Notes: generated by a model from the sequence alone, not told the origin. 64,000 nucleotides of DNA from Vreelandella venusta (GCF_007989605.1 NZ_BJUL01000006.1:62001-126000), one strand, 5' to 3'; positions 1 to 6,645 are shown, counted from the stretch's first letter. Program-made: numbers and translations.

Positions 1-100
1 CGGGCAGTGGCGCGCCGGTGCCGGGGTCGCGGAAGTCGGCGGCGCTTTTGCGGTAGTGGCACTGCGGGCATTTTGGGCGGTGATAAACACGACTCAACAT
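1..100 (-). CDS. Partial phage protein with CxxCH zinc-type motif (cut by window edge)
   Basis: A leftward frame starts with ATG at 98-100, two bases after the stop of the preceding gene, and runs open to position 1, giving 33 visible residues. The start reads MLSRVYHRPKCPQCHYRK, with a CPQCH motif typical of small zinc-binding phage proteins. The tight spacing marks it as the next member of the leftward replication operon. Function is unknown, and the C-terminus is missing from the window. Confidence 0.5.
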   Translation of the reverse strand, partial: MLSRVYHRPKCPQCHYRKSAADFRDPGTGAPLP

Positions 101-102
101 GG

Positions 103-831
103 TTAATACCCTCCCATCGCGGCCAACGGTGCGCCCGCTTGCGCTAACAACTCACGACGGCGGGATTCTTCTTGCTCCTGCGCTTCGCGGCGGGCTTGAG
201 CTTGGGCATCCGCCGGTTTATTGATGATCTCGCGCAGCTGGCTCACCATCCGCTTACGCTGGCGCTGCCCCTCTTGGGTCAAGAGCTTTTCCGGCGGCGG
301 CAGCAAGTGGGCTACCTTCGGGGCGGGCAGCTTGCCAGCCGACACGGCTTCGTTGAGCACCATCGTGCGGCGCTGCTGGTCATGCCCAAGTGATACTTGC
401 CACTGGGGCTGACGCCCTTCTGCCTTCGCCGCCTCAAGCTCACGCTCATACGCCGCCAGGAACGCCATGCGGCCACCAATTTGGTCACCTCCGGACAGCA
501 CCGGCTTGGCCACACCCAGCGCCCGGGCAATCTCTGGAGTCCACACAACGGTTTCCTGTTCGTCCAAGCTACGCAGGGCTAACGCCCAAGCCTCGTTCGG
601 CAACAGGTGCGCATTGGCACTCGGTAGCCGGTCGATAATCGCAGCCAGGGTCAGCTTGCCGTGTAGCTCTGCTCGGCAGCGCGACAACGCACGGCGGATC
701 TCATCAAACGGATAGCTAGCCAGGTCATCGGCCATTAGCACAGCGGCCGCGGGGCGTAGCTCATGCCCCAGCACCTCGGCCGTGGCGTACACCAGTTCGA
801 GTACCTGGTCAGACTCTTGGGCGGTTAGCAT
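103..831 (-). CDS. Phage replication-associated protein (P position)
   Basis: This 242-residue soluble protein overlaps the end of the O-like initiator gene by 7 bases, so the two are co-transcribed and probably translationally coupled. It lies where lambda-like phages carry gene P, the helicase loader. I see no P-loop, no HTH and no membrane segment. The C-terminal third (from about residue 180) is rich in Lys, Arg, Glu and Gln and probably helical. Similar proteins of unknown function are common next to replication genes in Pseudomonas and Halomonas prophages (recalled, not searched). A role in recruiting the host helicase is an inference from position only. Confidence 0.65.
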   Translation of the reverse strand: MLTAQESDQVLELVYATAEVLGHELRPAAAVLMADDLASYPFDEIRRALSRCRAELHGKLTLAAIIDRLPSANAHLLPNEAWALALRSLDEQETVVWTPEIARALGVAKPVLSGGDQIGGRMAFLAAYERELEAAKAEGRQPQWQVSLGHDQQRRTMVLNEAVSAGKLPAPKVAHLLPPPEKLLTQEGQRQRKRMVSQLREIINKPADAQAQARREAQEQEESRRRELLAQAGAPLAAMGGY

Positions 832-1838
832 GACGAAGACTCCTGCTGTTGGCGGCGGGCGGCCATGATGCGCTTGGCCTCCTCCGCGTTGTTCAGGTTG
901 GTTTGTGTGCTGTCGACTTGGCGGGCGCGGGTCTGAGTGACCTGCTGGCCAGTGGCAAGCTGTGTAGCGATGGATTCGCAGTCCTGGAGGAGTAAGCCCA
1001 CTGGGTGCATGCGGGCTGTGTAAAACTGGCTATTGAGCTTCAGGTAGTAAGCGGCCACGGCAGGCGCACGCTCAACACCTACACGGTCGACCAGTTGGCT
1101 CATGTTGGCACCAGCCTTTTGATTCCAGACCGGCCAGGTGCCGTAACGGGCACGGTAAGCGCAGGCGTAGTTCGCCCAGGGCTTGAACGTCTTGGCTTTT
1201 GGATCACGGGTACCCGGCATGTCGGCAGGAATTCGCGCCAGCAGATCAGCAGCGCTTTCTTGCGATGACTGGCGTGAGCAGGATTGAGGTTCGTCAGCGC
1301 CCAGGTAATCACCCTCTGATGCAGCGGGGCTCGCCCCCGGTGCGCCTTTCTGAGTACTCTCTGCTGTAGTCTCTGTAGTAATCTCTGTAATAGTTTGGCG
1401 CTTTCCGCCATAACTGATTGGCGCATCTGTACAATCTAGTTTGGCGCTTTCCGCCATACTGGGTGGCGAGTTCGTACATTCTTGATTGGCGGATTCCGCC
1501 ATACTGGAATGGCGCTTTTGTGCAACCTGCATAAGGGCAGCTTCAAGCGCCTCACGGTCAAGGCGGTAATAGGTTTTACAAGGCACGCCACGTCTCACTT
1601 CCTCAACGTAACCCTTGCTGACCAGTTTCTTGCGGGCCGTCTCTTGCTCACGACGCGTCATGCCCGTTTCTTCCGTCCATTCCGACTGCGTTTTATAGAA
1701 CCAGCCGTCGCTATCTTTGGTTCGGGTAGACCAGTACACGCACTGAGAAAGCATCAGCGCACCTGTAATACCAAGCCCCAGGTCTACAAACGTGCGGTTG
1801 AAGGCGATTGGCCTATCGAGCAGGTTAAGCATGCTCAT
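825..1838 (-). CDS. Phage replication initiator, O-like winged-helix protein
   Basis: The first roughly 110 residues resemble the N-terminal domain of phage replication proteins: a helical part (LGLGITGALMLSQCVYW) followed by a winged helix (SEWTEETGMTRREQETARKK). The start at 1838 (MSMLNLL) is preferred over the GTG at 1850 because GGAG lies six bases upstream. Codons of residues about 107-150 cover three tandem 45-46 bp repeats, giving a repeated SMAESA peptide; these look like origin iterons inside the initiator gene, as in lambda O. The C-terminal part (from about residue 190) is a separate basic, mostly helical region. It precedes the P-position gene. Confidence 0.72.
   Translation of the reverse strand: MSMLNLLDRPIAFNRTFVDLGLGITGALMLSQCVYWSTRTKDSDGWFYKTQSEWTEETGMTRREQETARKKLVSKGYVEEVRRGVPCKTYYRLDREALEAALMQVAQKRHSSMAESANQECTNSPPSMAESAKLDCTDAPISYGGKRQTITEITTETTAESTQKGAPGASPAASEGDYLGADEPQSCSRQSSQESAADLLARIPADMPGTRDPKAKTFKPWANYACAYRARYGTWPVWNQKAGANMSQLVDRVGVERAPAVAAYYLKLNSQFYTARMHPVGLLLQDCESIATQLATGQQVTQTRARQVDSTQTNLNNAEEAKRIMAARRQQQESSSC
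1396..1514. repeat. Iteron-like repeat array (putative phage replication origin)
   Basis: Three copies of TGGCGnnnTTCCGCCA-type palindromes occur at 1396-1410, 1442-1456 and 1487-1501. Each is followed at 22-23 bases by another TGGCG (1419, 1464, 1510). The period is 46 then 45 bases. The array lies inside the O-like gene, and the one-base difference in period shifts the third repeat into a different peptide frame. This suggests the DNA, not the protein, is what is conserved. Confidence 0.65.
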
Positions 1839-1921
1839 AGTGCACTCCACAAATAGGATGTCCCACCGTCACCCGCTAAAGTGATGGTTGAGACACCACC
1901 TACTAACAGGAGGAAAACGAC
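1839..1921. promoter_or_regulatory. Divergent leader, copy A
   Basis: This 83-base segment lies between the O-like gene start (leftward) and the GTG start at 1922 (rightward). It aligns without gaps to 2643-2725, including the shared blocks CCCGCTAA, ACACCA and AAACGAC and the following GTGGCT codons. It contains the ribosome site AGGAGG for the rightward gene and GGAG for the leftward one. An imperfect palindrome around GTTGAGAC could be an operator. No clear -35/-10 pair could be assigned. Confidence 0.6.
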
Positions 1922-2407
1922 GTGGCTAAACCGGATCAAAAGCTTAAAAACGAAATACTTGAGGCCGCAGCTAGCAGCTTCCCCAATCCATTTGAAGTTG
2001 ATAGCTGGAACCGAGAACTGGGCAAAGACATAGTCACTGCGACGGTCAGCTATCTGAAAGAGCATGGTCTGGTGGAAGCCACCGGGCGTGTGAGAATGGC
2101 TGTGCTCGACAGCTTTCACGATGTCACTATCACCAGCGCGGGCTTTGACTACCTCAGCGAAGACGGTGGACTGACCGCAGAGCTGGGCGTTGTGACCGTT
2201 CGAATTGAAGCCGAAACGATTCAAGCGCTGGTCGCTGCTCAGATCGAAATGACGGATGCAACTAGGCAAGAGAAAAACCTCCTGCGCCAGCAACTTCAGG
2301 CGCTTTCGAAAGAGGGCCACCAGCGTCTAGCCAGCCAACTGATTCGCCTAGGTCTAGAGGCGGCTCCGCGCTCCATTGAATGGCTGAAAACACTGATCGT
2401 CCCTTGA
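1922..2407 (+). CDS. Prophage protein of unknown function, probable winged helix plus coiled coil
   Basis: The 161-residue product starts at GTG behind an AGGAGG site. Residues 1-75 look like a small winged-helix fold (EILEAAA, a helix pair, then TATVSYLKEHGLVEATGRV and a DYLSEDGG turn). Residues 85-130 are amphipathic helix (AETIQALVAAQIEMTDATRQ). I do not recognise the family. It is transcribed against the leftward early operon, and its 3' end overlaps the convergent gene at 2262-2642 by 146 bases. Its upstream region is duplicated before the unrelated gene at 2726. That organisation fits a moron-type independent unit, possibly expressed in the lysogen (inference). Confidence 0.7.
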   Translation: MAKPDQKLKNEILEAAASSFPNPFEVDSWNRELGKDIVTATVSYLKEHGLVEATGRVRMAVLDSFHDVTITSAGFDYLSEDGGLTAELGVVTVRIEAETIQALVAAQIEMTDATRQEKNLLRQQLQALSKEGHQRLASQLIRLGLEAAPRSIEWLKTLIVP

Positions 2408-2642
2408 TCACGTCAATCTGCTTGAACAGCAGATACCCACTTCCCATGCAAAAACACAGGTACTCCACCGTTTGTGGGCGGCAGGCAAAGCGAAGCTCTA
2501 GCGCCTGCCCTTTGCCTTCCTCAAACCACACACGGCTATCAAGTAGATGGGCAGCGCTTGGAAAGCCCGATTTCGAATCTGGAAAGAAATGCGTGGCAGG
2601 CATAGGCTGCGCCAGCGTCTTATCCGTTAGCAACTTGCTCAT
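2262..2642 (-). CDS. Small prophage protein, unknown function (start MSKLL)
   Basis: A leftward frame begins at ATG 2640-2642, with a G-rich site (GGGGGTG) upstream, and gives 126 residues. The first 80 residues are ordinary soluble protein (VWFEEGKGQALELRFACRP, then CFCMGSGYLLFKQIDV). The tail from about residue 85 is antisense to the 3' end of the gene at 1922 and looks less protein-like, so the frame may have been extended by a lost stop. It occupies what would otherwise be a 318-base gap. It starts ATGAGC, as the O-like gene does, just after a duplicated leader. Moderate support only. Confidence 0.42.
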   Translation of the reverse strand: MSKLLTDKTLAQPMPATHFFPDSKSGFPSAAHLLDSRVWFEEGKGQALELRFACRPQTVEYLCFCMGSGYLLFKQIDVIKGRSVFSAIQWSAEPPLDLGESVGWLDAGGPLSKAPEVAGAGGFSLA

Positions 2643-2725
2643 ACCGCACCCCCAAAATAGAAAGCCACGTCGAAGCCCGCTAAGGTGGTAGTTGCAACAC
2701 CATCCACTAATAGAAGGGAAACGAC
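2643..2725. promoter_or_regulatory. Divergent leader, copy B
   Basis: This is the second copy of the 83-base leader at 1839-1921, with about seven in ten bases conserved by eye. It contains a better palindrome (GGTGGT, GTTGCAAC, ACCATC at about 2683-2704) and an AGAAGGG ribosome site before the GTG at 2726. It separates a leftward gene (2642) and a rightward gene (2726), exactly as copy A does. Confidence 0.6.
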
Positions 2726-3163
2726 GTGGCTGAAACTGATTACAGAAAAATGTGGTACGAGCTCTGGGAGCCCATTCGAGAGAAACACGGTATTCCGAAT
2801 GCGGGCGCAATGGATCGAGACAGCTATCAAACAGCCATTAGAGAGACGCTGCTGGCGTACTTGCTCGAGATATATCGCGAAGAAATACGTAAGCGGTACA
2901 TTGGCATACCCACCCGTGACATTGACCCTCTCGTTTTGAGAGTGGTGTCTCTCCACCATTGGAAGATTGAAGAAGCAGCTGGGCTGGACAATCAGCAACT
3001 CGCCATCGCTTTGGCAGATGAACTTAATCATTTTCATCTACCCGATTTGGCGGCTCGCTGGGCCTTTGGACAGGCACGGGAAGGAACTTATCAGGATCTT
3101 GATTTTGTTCAGGCTCACTCTTCTGAGGCTCTGCAGGAAGAGATGAGTCGGCTGCATTATTGA
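2726..3163 (+). CDS. Prophage protein of unknown function, helical
   Basis: This 145-residue soluble protein starts at GTG and shares its leader and first codons (GTG GCT) with the gene at 1922, yet the two proteins show no similarity beyond that. The sequence is dominated by charged helices (for example YLLEIYREEIRKRYIGIP) with several Trp residues near the N-terminus. No known motif is seen. Its last 140 bases overlap the convergent leftward gene at 3024-3464. Like its neighbour it runs against the early operon and is best read as a separately transcribed accessory gene (inference). Confidence 0.68.
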   Translation: MAETDYRKMWYELWEPIREKHGIPNAGAMDRDSYQTAIRETLLAYLLEIYREEIRKRYIGIPTRDIDPLVLRVVSLHHWKIEEAAGLDNQQLAIALADELNHFHLPDLAARWAFGQAREGTYQDLDFVQAHSSEALQEEMSRLHY

Positions 3164-3464
3164 CATGACGACGGCGTAGATCGGCTTCTGCTGCTTCATT
3201 CTCGGCATGCCGCTGGCGGTAATTCGCCGCCAGCGCTTCTAATTCATCTGCAAGATCGGAGTCAGATAAGGAAGCTCGTAGCAACACGACTGGGCCTGAG
3301 AGCCCATCCAGCACCGCTACGCCCTCCAGCATGGCCTCAGCCGTAACCCGTGCGCTTTCCGAAGTGCCCAAACACGCTTTAGAAACACGCTCGGAAACGG
3401 CCTTACTCATTGCCTCAAGCGCAGCAAGGCGATCTGAGCCTGACAAGTGACTAATTGTTCTCAT
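3024..3464 (-). CDS. Prophage early protein of unknown function
   Basis: The 146-residue product follows the Cro-like gene by 31 bases in the leftward early arm and has a strong ribosome site (GGTGAGGAT). Residues 1-95 are helical and Ala/Ser rich (LAALEAMSKAVSERVSKA and DLADELEALAANYRQRHA). Residues 105-146 are a Pro/Glu/Gln-rich, probably disordered tail. That tail is encoded antisense to the end of the gene at 2726. Position next to cro suggests an early regulatory or host-takeover role, but nothing in the sequence identifies it. Confidence 0.62.
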   Translation of the reverse strand: MRTISHLSGSDRLAALEAMSKAVSERVSKACLGTSESARVTAEAMLEGVAVLDGLSGPVVLLRASLSDSDLADELEALAANYRQRHAENEAAEADLRRRHVNNAADSSLPAEPQKSEPEQNQDPDKFLPVPVQRPSEPPNRVDEND

Positions 3465-3495
3465 ATCCTCACCTCACAAATACCTGTACAGAAAT

Positions 3496-3750
3496 TCACG
3501 GTTGCGGTACCGATGCGACGGGGGCGTCGGTGGCGCTAGACTGTTTCTCATCGGACGGAGAGAAAACGTCAGGCAAAAGCTCAGTGGCTTTCACTTTGCC
3601 TTGTGTTTTCTTCTCAATGAGGACGGCATAGCGCGGCGGCAGCGGACGCTTTCCACGGCATACCTGCGAAAGGAATTGGGGAGTCATACCAATGGCCTTG
3701 CACAGGGCAGAGCGTGACCCACCAAAGTGGTCAATCGCTTTCTCGATCAT
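3496..3750 (-). CDS. Cro-like / YdaS-type HTH repressor
   Basis: This 84-residue DNA-binding protein has its HTH at residues 8-45 (FGGSRSALCKAIGMTPQFLS, then a basic turn CRGKRPLPPRYAVLIEKKT), the arrangement of the YdaS/Cro superfamily. The ATG at 3750 is chosen over the GTG at 3759 because AGGTG lies eight bases before it. Transcribed divergently from the CI-like repressor, it is the first gene of the leftward arm. It should bind the operators at 3762-3841 and promote the lytic choice, as Cro does in lambdoid phages (family knowledge). Confidence 0.8.
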   Translation of the reverse strand: MIEKAIDHFGGSRSALCKAIGMTPQFLSQVCRGKRPLPPRYAVLIEKKTQGKVKATELLPDVFSPSDEKQSSATDAPVASVPQP

Positions 3751-3761
3751 GCTTATCACCT

Positions 3762-3841
3762 AAAGCGCAGCTTTACTTATTAGTAAAGCATAGCTTGCTT
3801 TCAAGCCAATGCCTACCCCTGTCAAAATTAAAGCAATGCTT
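3762..3841. promoter_or_regulatory. Repressor operators O1-O3 between cI-like and cro-like genes
   Basis: Three palindromes of the form AAGCnnnGCTT occur: O1 AAGCGCAGCTT (3763-3773), O2 AAGCATAGCTT (3786-3796, inside a longer AAAGCA-N5-TGCTTT palindrome) and O3 AAGCAATGCTT (3831-3841). O1 to O2 is 23 bases and O2 to O3 is 45. The same motif and 23-base spacing recur at 4649-4682. They are the likely binding sites of the CI-like and Cro-like proteins. Confidence 0.75.
3777..3804 (-). promoter_or_regulatory. Leftward early promoter (Cro-like gene)
   Basis: On the minus strand TTGAAA (3799-3804) and TAATAA (3777-3782) are separated by 16 bases. The 17-base palindrome at 3785-3801 fills the space between them, so repressor binding there would block RNA polymerase. 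Assigned from consensus and position. Confidence 0.55.
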
Positions 3842-3861
3842 AACTTGTAAAGGGCAGCGGA

Positions 3862-4548
3862 ATGGATAAGGACGAGCGCTTTAAAGATAAAATTAGGCAG
3901 GCGATCAAACTGGCAAAAGAAAATGGCTTCACACAAGCCAAGATTGCCGAACAGGCTTGCGTGTCCCCTCAGGCTGTAGGTCAGTGGGCAAAGTCAGGAA
4001 AAATATCCAATGAGAGCCTAAGAGTTCTTGCTCATATGGCGGGGAAGCCTATTGATTGGTTTCACATAGACCACTTGGATTTCACTGTGATTAAGTCCTC
4101 CTACTTGGACCAAATGGCAAAGGAGCTTACTCCTCCCCCCAAATTTAGTGGCTCTTGTCCGGAGATTAGCTGGGTACAGGCAGGGCATTGGACAGAGGTA
4201 TGCGACATCAGCACCGACCCAGAAACAACAAAATGGTATCCGCGCCCTCCTGGCGCGAGCGAGCAAACCTTTGTACTTCGCGTGGTGGGCGAAAGCATGA
4301 TTCCGGATTACCCACCCGGTCGGCTTATCTTTGTCGATCCTGAGCAGGTGCCGTTACCCAACGATGACGTAGTGGCCGTGATGACCGAGAGCAACGAAGC
4401 CACGTTTAAGCGCCTGATCGAAGAGCCCGGCAGCCCCCGCATGCTGAAAGCGCTCAACCCCGCGTGGACGAACCCTTACATAGAGATCAACGGCAATTGC
4501 CAGATCATAGGCGTAGTCATCGCAGATATGAGAATGCGCCAACGCTAA
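3862..4548 (+). CDS. CI-type phage repressor, HTH plus S24 (LexA-like) peptidase
   Basis: This 228-residue lysogeny repressor has an N-terminal HTH at residues 15-60 (GFTQAKIAEQACVSPQAVGQ) and a C-terminal S24 domain from about residue 100. The self-cleavage site is Ala107-Gly108 (WVQAGHW). The catalytic Ser145 is in VVGESM and Lys183 is in EATFKRL, so RecA-stimulated autocleavage is expected; the prophage should be SOS-inducible. It is divergent from the Cro-like gene across operators O1-O3. O3 lies 21 bases before its start, suggesting autoregulation. A terminator follows at 4593-4616. Repressor class is certain; the name C2 or CI is a matter of convention. Confidence 0.93.
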   Translation: MDKDERFKDKIRQAIKLAKENGFTQAKIAEQACVSPQAVGQWAKSGKISNESLRVLAHMAGKPIDWFHIDHLDFTVIKSSYLDQMAKELTPPPKFSGSCPEISWVQAGHWTEVCDISTDPETTKWYPRPPGASEQTFVLRVVGESMIPDYPPGRLIFVDPEQVPLPNDDVVAVMTESNEATFKRLIEEPGSPRMLKALNPAWTNPYIEINGNCQIIGVVIADMRMRQR

Positions 4549-4592
4549 ATCTGACGTGAATTTATAACCAGAGTCATGACTACCTGAATACG

Positions 4593-4616
4593 GCCCGCCA
4601 CTGAGCGGGCTTTTTT
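4593..4616 (+). terminator. Rho-independent terminator after repressor
   Basis: A perfect GCCCGC/GCGGGC stem (4593-4598 with 4605-4610), a six-base loop and a run of six T (4611-4616) lie 45 bases after the repressor stop. It insulates the rightward operon at 4715 from repressor transcription. Confidence 0.9.
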
Positions 4617-4648
4617 GCGTCTACTTTACCCAGCTTTATATTTTAATA

Positions 4649-4686
4649 AAGCTACGCTTGACTTAAAAAGAAAGCATTGCTTTACT
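4649..4686 (+). promoter_or_regulatory. Rightward promoter with operators O4 and O5
   Basis: TTGACT (4658-4663) and TTTACT (4681-4686) are 17 bases apart, giving a plausible promoter for the gene at 4715. Operator O4, AAGCTACGCTT (4649-4659), overlaps the -35 element, and O5, AAGCATTGCTT (4672-4682), overlaps the spacer and -10. Their 23-base spacing equals that of O1-O2. A half site AAGC follows at 4694. The repressor therefore very likely silences the rightward operon in the lysogen. Confidence 0.7.
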
Positions 4687-4714
4687 TTACATAAAGCAAG
4701 CGAGGGTAAACACC

Positions 4715-5119
4715 ATGCAAAACATCATCGAACCAACAGAGTTTGAATGCCAAGGCTTCAAGTGCCGCTTTGGCCCCCGTAACAGTGAATGGCCTAGCCG
4801 CGTTCAAGCGCAGGTCATCGCCTGCATCGCGGCGGGTATGACCCACAAAGAGATTGCCAAGCTGCGCGGCTGCTCTCCCCGCACGATCAGCGCGACCTCT
4901 GCCGCCATTCTCTACTACCTGAACGCACACCGTGCCGCTGGCGCCGTAGCCGAAGCCATGAAGCGCGGTTGGATCGCTCCCCTACTGATCGCACTGCTAA
5001 TCAGCGGCATCAACCCTGACATGGATCCGATACGCCACCGCCAGCCCACCCGTACGCGCCATCAGGTCACCGCCAGCCGCACACTAGCGCGGCGCGACAC
5101 AGGGAGCGTGTACGCATGA
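4715..5119 (+). CDS. Small LuxR/GerE-type HTH protein, first gene of rightward arm
   Basis: The 134-residue protein has a GerE-like HTH at residues 24-70 (QAQVIACIAAGMTHKEIAKL, RGCSPRTISATSAAILYYL), the segment used by LuxR regulators to contact DNA. There is no receiver or autoinducer domain. A short hydrophobic stretch (IAPLLIALLIS, about residues 87-97) follows the HTH, and the tail is basic. Placed directly behind a repressor-controlled promoter, it may act as a delayed-early activator in the role of CII or Q; that is inference from position. Its stop overlaps the next start (ATGA). Confidence 0.72.
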   Translation: MQNIIEPTEFECQGFKCRFGPRNSEWPSRVQAQVIACIAAGMTHKEIAKLRGCSPRTISATSAAILYYLNAHRAAGAVAEAMKRGWIAPLLIALLISGINPDMDPIRHRQPTRTRHQVTASRTLARRDTGSVYA

Positions 5120-5295
5120 ATTTCCACATCAAACAAGCGCTGCTGCGCATCAAAGGCACCGCGCGCGCCATGCGTGAAGACGCCGAAGCCGCACGCACCA
5201 AAAGCATCCCTATCGAACCGGCCGCGCTCGACCACTACGCCGCGATGCTCGACAAGGCCCTCGACACACTGGAAACCCAAGGCGGTGCCCAATGA
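5116..5295 (+). CDS. 59-residue phage protein, unknown function
   Basis: This short frame overlaps both neighbours with ATGA junctions (5116-5119 and 5292-5295), a strong sign that it is translated. The product is a small, basic then acidic helical protein beginning MNFHIKQALLRIKGTARAM and ending ALDTLETQGGAQ. There are no motifs. It belongs to the coupled rightward operon. Confidence 0.65.
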   Translation: MNFHIKQALLRIKGTARAMREDAEAARTKSIPIEPAALDHYAAMLDKALDTLETQGGAQ

Positions 5296-5618
5296 GCAAC
5301 CAACGCACAAACACTAAATGGGCAGTTGCCCTGCTCGCTCTTGTAGCAGCTATGGGAATGCTAGCCGAGGGCGAAGCCGAAGATGCCGAGCGCGACGTTC
5401 TTGTTTATTGCGAGGGCGTGGCTGTTTTCGAAGCCGAAAAAGCACGGGGCGTGCCGCTTGAAAACCGTACTGGCCATTACGACTGGGACGACTCAATCGA
5501 TGTAGCGGAACAGTGCCCAGGCATGCGTCCAGCAGCGCCAGCGCTGAAAAGCCGTGAACGCATTGTTTACAGCTACCCCGACTACGCACAGCCACCCGTT
5601 CAACTTGTTCAGTTTTGA
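5292..5618 (+). CDS. Small exported or membrane-anchored phage protein
   Basis: The 108-residue product begins with a signal-like segment: a polar N-terminus (MSNQRTNTK), then a hydrophobic stretch WAVALLALVAAMGMLAEGEA with a possible signal peptidase I site near residue 27. The mature part is acidic with two Cys (VYCEGVAV and EQCPGM), possibly a disulphide. It lies within the coupled rightward operon and starts on an ATGA overlap. Family unknown; an envelope role such as superinfection exclusion is possible but unsupported. Confidence 0.62.
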   Translation: MSNQRTNTKWAVALLALVAAMGMLAEGEAEDAERDVLVYCEGVAVFEAEKARGVPLENRTGHYDWDDSIDVAEQCPGMRPAAPALKSRERIVYSYPDYAQPPVQLVQF

Positions 5619-5628
5619 GGTGATGACG

Positions 5629-6243
5629 ATGACAGCAATTCAGAAAACGCCCCTTGAGCGCTTCCAAGAAACCATCAGCGAGCACCAGCTAACGGTCATT
5701 CATGATGACGGCCTGCACCGCCACCTGCGCTGCGCTCGCCCTCAATGTGGCGATCGTCATTTCTTTATCACGACCTGGCCGGGCTACCTGTGCATCAGCG
5801 GTGACATGGGGTGCTACGTATTCCAGCGCATTGAGGACATGTTCAAGTTCTTTCGCAATGACGAGCTAGGCATTAACCCCAGCTACTGGCAAGAAAAACT
5901 GCAATCGGGCCCGAGCATCGCGCCGGATGACATCAGCAAGGAATGGGCGGAAGACAAGTTTCGGCTTGAGATTAAAGAGTGGTTCGACGATGCCACCGAG
6001 GATTGGAGCGAAGAAGACAGAGCCGAAGCGTGGGAAGAGGTAGAGAGCGAGGTGCTCAGCGAAGCGGAAAGCCAATACTGCGCTATCACTGCAGCTATGG
6101 ATTTTAGCTTCAACGATGAAGAGATTTTCCAAGACTTTTGGGAAGTCGACTGCAAGCAATGGAAAAGCCACTACCTATGGTGCTGCTACGCCATCGTCTG
6201 GGCTATCCAGCAGTACGACGCCGCAAAGCAGGCCGCCGCGTGA
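5629..6243 (+). CDS. Conserved phage protein with Cys-rich N-terminus, unknown function
   Basis: The start at ATG 5629 is set by GAGGTG six bases upstream; ATG 5623 is too close to that site. The 204-residue protein has an N-terminal part with spaced Cys/His (LRCARPQCGDRHFFI, then CISGDMGC), suggesting a metal site or a beta-rich fold. The middle is strongly acidic (residues about 100-150), and the C-terminal segment is Trp/Cys-rich (DFWEVDCKQWKSHYLWCCYA). Acidic proteins of this kind can mimic DNA, but there is no direct evidence. Its stop overlaps the next GTG start (GTGA). Confidence 0.65.
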   Translation: MTAIQKTPLERFQETISEHQLTVIHDDGLHRHLRCARPQCGDRHFFITTWPGYLCISGDMGCYVFQRIEDMFKFFRNDELGINPSYWQEKLQSGPSIAPDDISKEWAEDKFRLEIKEWFDDATEDWSEEDRAEAWEEVESEVLSEAESQYCAITAAMDFSFNDEEIFQDFWEVDCKQWKSHYLWCCYAIVWAIQQYDAAKQAAA

Positions 6244-6554
6244 TAGTCCGCAACAAGCTCGGCCAAGCCGTGAACGTCGGCAACCGCCGCCGCCACTGCC
6301 GGTGCCGGGTATGCGGGGCGCGCCAAGTGAAGGCCAAGCACCCAAGCGATTACGTCCGCCGCCTACGCTGCAGAAGCTGCGGCAGCGTCGACTCCCTCCG
6401 GATCGATACCTGGGCAGACAACCGCGGTTGGCGGCACCTGACGTGCTACTGCGACGGCTACCACTTCCCGCACCGGATCAAATCAGAGTGGTGCTACCAC
6501 AACCCCAACTACCCCGCAGATGAAGCGCAGCGCGCGATGTACGGCGGCATGTGA
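6240..6554 (+). CDS. Small zinc-ribbon phage protein
   Basis: The GTG at 6240 overlaps the previous stop (GTGA) and gives 104 residues. The pattern CRCRVCGARQ, then RCRSCGSVDS about 20 residues later, is a treble-clef or zinc-ribbon layout (two CxxC pairs), followed by a Cys/His-rich segment (CYCDGYHFPH, EWCYH). The N-terminus is strongly basic, which fits nucleic-acid binding. Function unknown. It continues the rightward operon. Confidence 0.65.
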   Translation: MIVRNKLGQAVNVGNRRRHCRCRVCGARQVKAKHPSDYVRRLRCRSCGSVDSLRIDTWADNRGWRHLTCYCDGYHFPHRIKSEWCYHNPNYPADEAQRAMYGGM

Positions 6555-6561
6555 GCCAGTC

Positions 6562-6645
6562 ATGACCTTTGATGAACAGTTCGACCGAATTTTCAAACAG
6601 CCAGCGCCAGCGAAAGGCGATGACCACAAAGGTGACACCAAATGA
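6562..6645 (+). CDS. 27-residue micro-ORF coupled to next gene
   Basis: A short frame (MTFDEQFDRIFKQPAPAKGD then DHKGDTK) fills the space between two operon genes and ends on an ATGA overlap with the start at 6642. The tight coupling suggests translation, perhaps only to couple ribosomes to the next gene. No AGGAG-type ribosome site is obvious before its own ATG. Confidence 0.4.
   Translation: MTFDEQFDRIFKQPAPAKGDDHKGDTK

Noticed and set aside
1396-1530. The SMAESA peptide repeat as a functional protein repeat
   Set aside because: One repeat unit is 46 bases, so the third copy is read in another frame. The repeat is better explained at the DNA level.
1835-2320. Leftward 161-residue frame opposite the gene at 1922
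   Set aside because: It is fully antisense to a gene with a strong ribosome site, has low-complexity, non-protein-like composition and no start signal.
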